Both the position numbers and the translations under genes were made by a program. DNA of 64,000 nucleotides from Aeoliella sp052161615 (GTDB taxonomy: Bacteria; Planctomycetota; Planctomycetia; Pirellulales; Lacipirellulaceae), in the NCBI RefSeq assembly GCF_052161615.1, contig NZ_CP197417.1, forward strand, positions 5,642,001-5,706,000, read 5' to 3'. Below the pieces are notes generated by a model. That model did not search any database and was not told the origin of the DNA. It was given only the letters and a program-made list of their open reading frames with translations. Positions 62,001-64,000 of the stretch are shown one piece after another (position 1 is the first letter of the stretch; each line of letters starts with the position of its first letter).

Positions 62001-63053
62001 CGTGACAGTTTCGCCGGTGATCGCGTCGAGGTACTCGAAGCGGAATTGTGACCCTTCGCGAGGGTAAGGCGTCCAAACGTTGCCTAGCGAGATCGACTGT
62101 CCTTGGCTCAAAGAACCAGCTCCCAGCGTTGCTTCGTCGAGCGCATTTGGTGTGCTGCTCAGCACGATCCATTCGTCTGGCGAGACACTACCTCCCTGGT
62201 CATAGTTGGCCGAAATCGAGTCCCAGCCTGAGGGATTCAGATTGCCATCGTCCGAAAGCAGGCCCAAGCCGGCGAATTGAATGGTGGCGCCAGTATTGTT
62301 GGTGAGCGTTGCTTCGCCCGTAATTCGATCAATGGACATCACGGGGAACGGATCGAAGATCACCGCATCAAGATTGCGGATGATGACGCCGGACAGCGCG
62401 GCACGTCCCGGATCGCTCGTTGGCGACTGCGTAATGGTAACGGTATTGGTGCCTGAGACGTCGAAGGTCCAGAAGTTGCCTTTGCTCGCCGGAGTCAGTG
62501 GAGCCCAGAAGTTTCCTGTGGCTGCGAGTGTTTCGTTAATGCTCGCGTAGGCGGGAACAGAGGTCGCAACCGTGTTGCCAAACACCCAGGTGCCGTTCAC
62601 GTTCATGTCCTGGGCAATCGCGGTGCCTGCCCCTTGGTCGGACGAATACAGGCCGTAAACCCGGTAGTTGGTATAGGGGATATTCGAAAGCGTGACGTTG
62701 ATGCCCGAGCCACCGTCGTCGAGGTAGCCCACCGACTGGCGGTGTGCGTCGTCGGCGGTGCCGTCTCCGTTGTACCAAGCGTTGGCCGACGACCAAGTCA
62801 ATGCGGCTGCCGTCGCAGTCCCTGTGCTGTCGATGAGACCGGGAATAGTGCCAGCGGCCAGATTTGGCTGGCCATTGGTGTTATTCCAGAAGGCACTATC
62901 GGTTCCCAGGGGACCAATGTTTTGGCCGCCGACAAACGCCTGATTCCCGCTGTTTTCGCTGAAGTTTACCGAGATGATTTGTCCATGGAGAGTGGCACAG
63001 CATGCGACTGCCACCACACAGCACACCGCGAAGTATCTTGCCCTTAAAAGCAT
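59052..63053 (-). CDS. Three-unit PEP-CTERM fusion protein
   Basis: A 1333-residue open frame starting at the ATG at 63053. Unit 1: signal peptide, a beta domain (VNFSENSGNQAFVGGQNIGP, paralogue of the gene at 63181), one recurrent module, dockerin-like pair (DASGVVDALDWPTVRDNYG, DINGDLAVNVFDLRAFKTAY) and VPEPSTLVVMGL plus IMRRRRVAK (about 439-465). Unit 2 starts at once with a signal-like segment ending SSDASAVGIG, a beta domain, one module (LLTLQVNKANG), dockerin pair and VPEPTSLAVLAL plus ATRRKK (about 885-909). Unit 3 has signal segment MATLKIAVAAVISCLLATSASA, a LamG-like domain, dockerin pair and final VPEPSSLVLFAIGGALIALRRRS. No stop separates the units. Confidence 0.84.
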   Translation of the reverse strand: MLLRARYFAVCCVVAVACCATLHGQIISVNFSENSGNQAFVGGQNIGPLGTDSAFWNNTNGQPNLAAGTIPGLIDSTGTATAAALTWSSANAWYNGDGTADDAHRQSVGYLDDGGSGINVTLSNIPYTNYRVYGLYSSDQGAGTAIAQDMNVNGTWVFGNTVATSVPAYASINETLAATGNFWAPLTPASKGNFWTFDVSGTNTVTITQSPTSDPGRAALSGVIIRNLDAVIFDPFPVMSIDRITGEATLTNNTGATIQFAGLGLLSDDGNLNPSGWDSISANYDQGGSVSPDEWIVLSSTPNALDEATLGAGSLSQGQSISLGNVWTPYPREGSQFRFEYLDAITGETVTGLTVFEGNNGLPLTAGDFDASGVVDALDWPTVRDNYGTDLTGSTLGEAYALGDINGDLAVNVFDLRAFKTAYEAAQGAGSFALLTNAVPEPSTLVVMGLAVPAALLIMRRRRVAKIALGVALGVAVLASSDASAVGIGINFIGGQTDNDPAAAGPSVTGSAGVVPQANWNNVGGNTPATDHDATVGMLLNQNGVATAASVTWSANETWSSTGNFAGNPSADQDRNLVDGYLDSITNGDPVRVDVTGIPYQYYDAYVYVGSDGDNRVGFTSLDGVLGSERYFATATGEATFTSAANYIQATAKTQAGAVASNYILYQDLTGSELNVRLNRIGANVGLHAVQIVQELAPQLLTLQVNKANGNATIRNLTANPVNLDFIEITSASNAIDFADVVPLGTGTIDGSDWEVLGTTTATSLSQYLLDGVDTLAPGASLTLTDLYAGPAEDLVFTYVDTDVHQRTGIVTYVTTAALAGDFNGDSVVNLADYTVWRDNLGAANESAFAPGTGNGGGINASDYTLWKTNFGSEASGSLSAASSVPEPTSLAVLALTSIVGLAATRRKKLQGAFSMATLKIAVAAVISCLLATSASAYYVDRDYQMGDDNAFESPTNNAPMGVQFGGSGPFFTVDSSGAGSGTFADLSVFGPTYQNTALIGTGRTGFGARFDGTNDYLQGQRFNHPASAIGSNQNYAGITSHGTQGYVFPEKLTGSYQQITYDTMLTGGPAINAAGQWAISNSQHASGADGIAAVPASVAVPAANQWYHFMFNSQNTGGDNFRSVLYINGIAVAANDDPIPEFDVNSTTHLGPLLIGAGEKPNNPPAATPGEVVFMPTDFFDGVVDDVEMYVYGQGTNFNAGDFNLLRDNAWIAQQIANDPDLQGTLDPGDVNRDGTVNNADIVAMVAGWRQEKEFEGAHNSLTVGDWETWGWGDMNLDGRVNYSDWFILRANHPNGPNLVLGDWLSGNAVPEPSSLVLFAIGGALIALRRRS
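60306..60322 (-). promoter_or_regulatory. Internal ribosome-binding site and ATG within the fusion gene
   Basis: On the coding strand AAGGAG (60322-60317) lies 8 bases before an in-frame ATG (60308-60306) at the start of unit 3 of the three-unit PEP-CTERM gene. The encoded start is MATLKIAVAAVISCLLATSASA. Unit 3 could thus be translated on its own, besides as part of the fusion. Confidence 0.7.
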
Positions 63054-63180
63054 CGTACGCCAAGCCTCTAGAGAAGGGTGAAGTAATTTGCCGTGCCCAT
63101 GCACGTCCACACAAGCTGTCACTTCGAAACCGATTCAAAAGTTGAGTTGTCGTTGACTGCGGGGAGCCATAAGAACTAAC

Positions 63181-63933
63181 TCAGTCGCATCGTCGCACCA
63201 CGATGACACCACCTAGCAGCAACAACGCCATCAGCACGGTCGAGGGTTCGGGGACCACTTCTTGAATGACCACAGCCGCTAGCGAACCACGCTGTGCGCC
63301 GTTGCGCGGGTTGCCTTGGATCACAAGACTTGATCCCGAGGCTATGGCTGTCCAGTAGTTGCCCGGGTTCACTCCGTCGGCTAGCGACCAGTAGCTGCCG
63401 GTTGCGGCGAACGAATCGTCGACCGAGTTGTAAGCGGGAGCCGAACCGCCAAACACGGGGGTGCCGTTGACCGTAAAGTCGACTGTGGTGTAGGTGTCGA
63501 TGGGGTCGCCAAGCTCTTGATCACTTGCGAGCAATCCATACACGATGTAGTTGGCGTAGGGAATGTCGGTAAACGTCACGCTGACGCCATTGCCCCCATC
63601 GTCCAGGTAGCCAACCCCCAGTCGGTGTTGGTCGTCGCCGGTTCCACCCGCCGTGTACCACAGGTTACTGCTTGACCAGGTGACGTCGGTCGCGGTTGCC
63701 GTCCCCGAGTGATCGACCAGATTGCTCAGCGAGTTGCTCGCCATTGCAGCTTGAGGGAAGAAGTCCGCTGGATTGTTCCAGTTCGCGCTGTCGCTCGCGA
63801 GAGGACCTATGTTCTCGCCTCCTGTAAAAACCTGATTCGTATTCTCGCTGAAATTGAGTGAAATATCCGCGTAACAGGTCGAATGCGACCAACAAAAGAT
63901 GGTAGCCATAGCGGCTACGGCAAGACCCTTCAT
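63181..63933 (-). CDS. PEP-CTERM protein, paralogue of unit 1 of the fusion gene
   Basis: A 250-residue secreted protein: signal segment (LAVAAMATIFCWSHSTCYA), then ISLNFSENTNQVFTGGENIGPLASDSANWNN and RLGVGYLDDGGNGVSVTFTDIPYANYIVYGLLASDQ, closely similar to unit 1 of the three-unit gene. It ends with VPEPSTVLMALLLLGGVIV plus RRCD. There is no dockerin pair. It lies just upstream of the fusion gene on the same strand. GGGAGG precedes the ATG. Confidence 0.86.
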   Translation of the reverse strand: MKGLAVAAMATIFCWSHSTCYADISLNFSENTNQVFTGGENIGPLASDSANWNNPADFFPQAAMASNSLSNLVDHSGTATATDVTWSSSNLWYTAGGTGDDQHRLGVGYLDDGGNGVSVTFTDIPYANYIVYGLLASDQELGDPIDTYTTVDFTVNGTPVFGGSAPAYNSVDDSFAATGSYWSLADGVNPGNYWTAIASGSSLVIQGNPRNGAQRGSLAAVVIQEVVPEPSTVLMALLLLGGVIVVRRCD

Positions 63934-64000
63934 GAGGACTACCTCCCAGGTGCTGCAGACAAGATGCTGAGAAAAGTGCAGTGGCTGAGCGAAACGGGCC

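Overview
The window reads as a chromosomal segment of a planctomycete, most likely order Pirellulales (Lacipirellulaceae-like). This rests on PEP-CTERM surface proteins carrying dockerin-like repeats, three DUF1559 prepilin-like proteins, ECF sigma factors of the Rhodopirellula/Verrucomicrobium type paired with FecR-like proteins, an LEARYLLS N-terminal signature, a Minf_1886-family protein and a TIGR03545/TIGR03546 pair. Taxonomy is inferred from family content only.

Region 1 (1-12.2 kb) is mostly housekeeping: a truncated unknown gene, a YhdH/AcuI-type reductase with a pterin-4a-carbinolamine dehydratase, a LuxR-type regulator, a RicT/PSP1 protein, small conserved proteins, a secreted prenyltransferase-repeat protein, the TIGR03545/03546 pair, an octaheme cytochrome with HEAT and TPR tails, and RmlB.

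Region 2 (12.6-17 kb) starts with a perfect 16-bp parS palindrome. Next comes a tRNA-Met (CAT) gene whose 3' half is overlapped by a tyrosine integrase gene. The integrase leads into a decayed island with an AlpA-like excisionase, two unknown proteins, a 5'-truncated HTH gene and an hsdR fragment lacking both ends. A cytochrome P450 follows.

Region 3 (18.3-27.2 kb) is a respiratory nitrate-reduction locus. Leftward: napD, napA, a tetraheme protein that is a duplicated NapB, a NapF-like ferredoxin, an unknown protein and a frameshifted DUF2249-like gene, joined by 4-nt overlaps. Rightward: a tetraheme cytochrome, a four-cluster ferredoxin, a cupin, an NrfD-type membrane protein and an Rrf2 regulator, with convergent mobB next to it. 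A perfect 11-bp inverted repeat lies between the two arms and is the best candidate operator. No napC, napG or napH is visible, so the NrfD module is the likely electron feed.

Region 4 (28-64 kb) is a surface-protein and polysaccharide-processing region. It has two ECF sigma/FecR modules, GH29-SGNH, GH97 and SASA-type esterase enzymes, two parallel beta-helix proteins, three DUF1559/small-lipoprotein pairs, and many dockerin/PEP-CTERM proteins. The most striking feature is that two genes encode PEP-CTERM proteins fused in frame, with two units at 48.4-50.7 kb and three at 59.1-63.1 kb. At each junction a complete PEP-CTERM sorting signal runs straight into a new signal-peptide-like segment. 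These look like polyproteins that exosortase and signal peptidase could cut into separate surface proteins.
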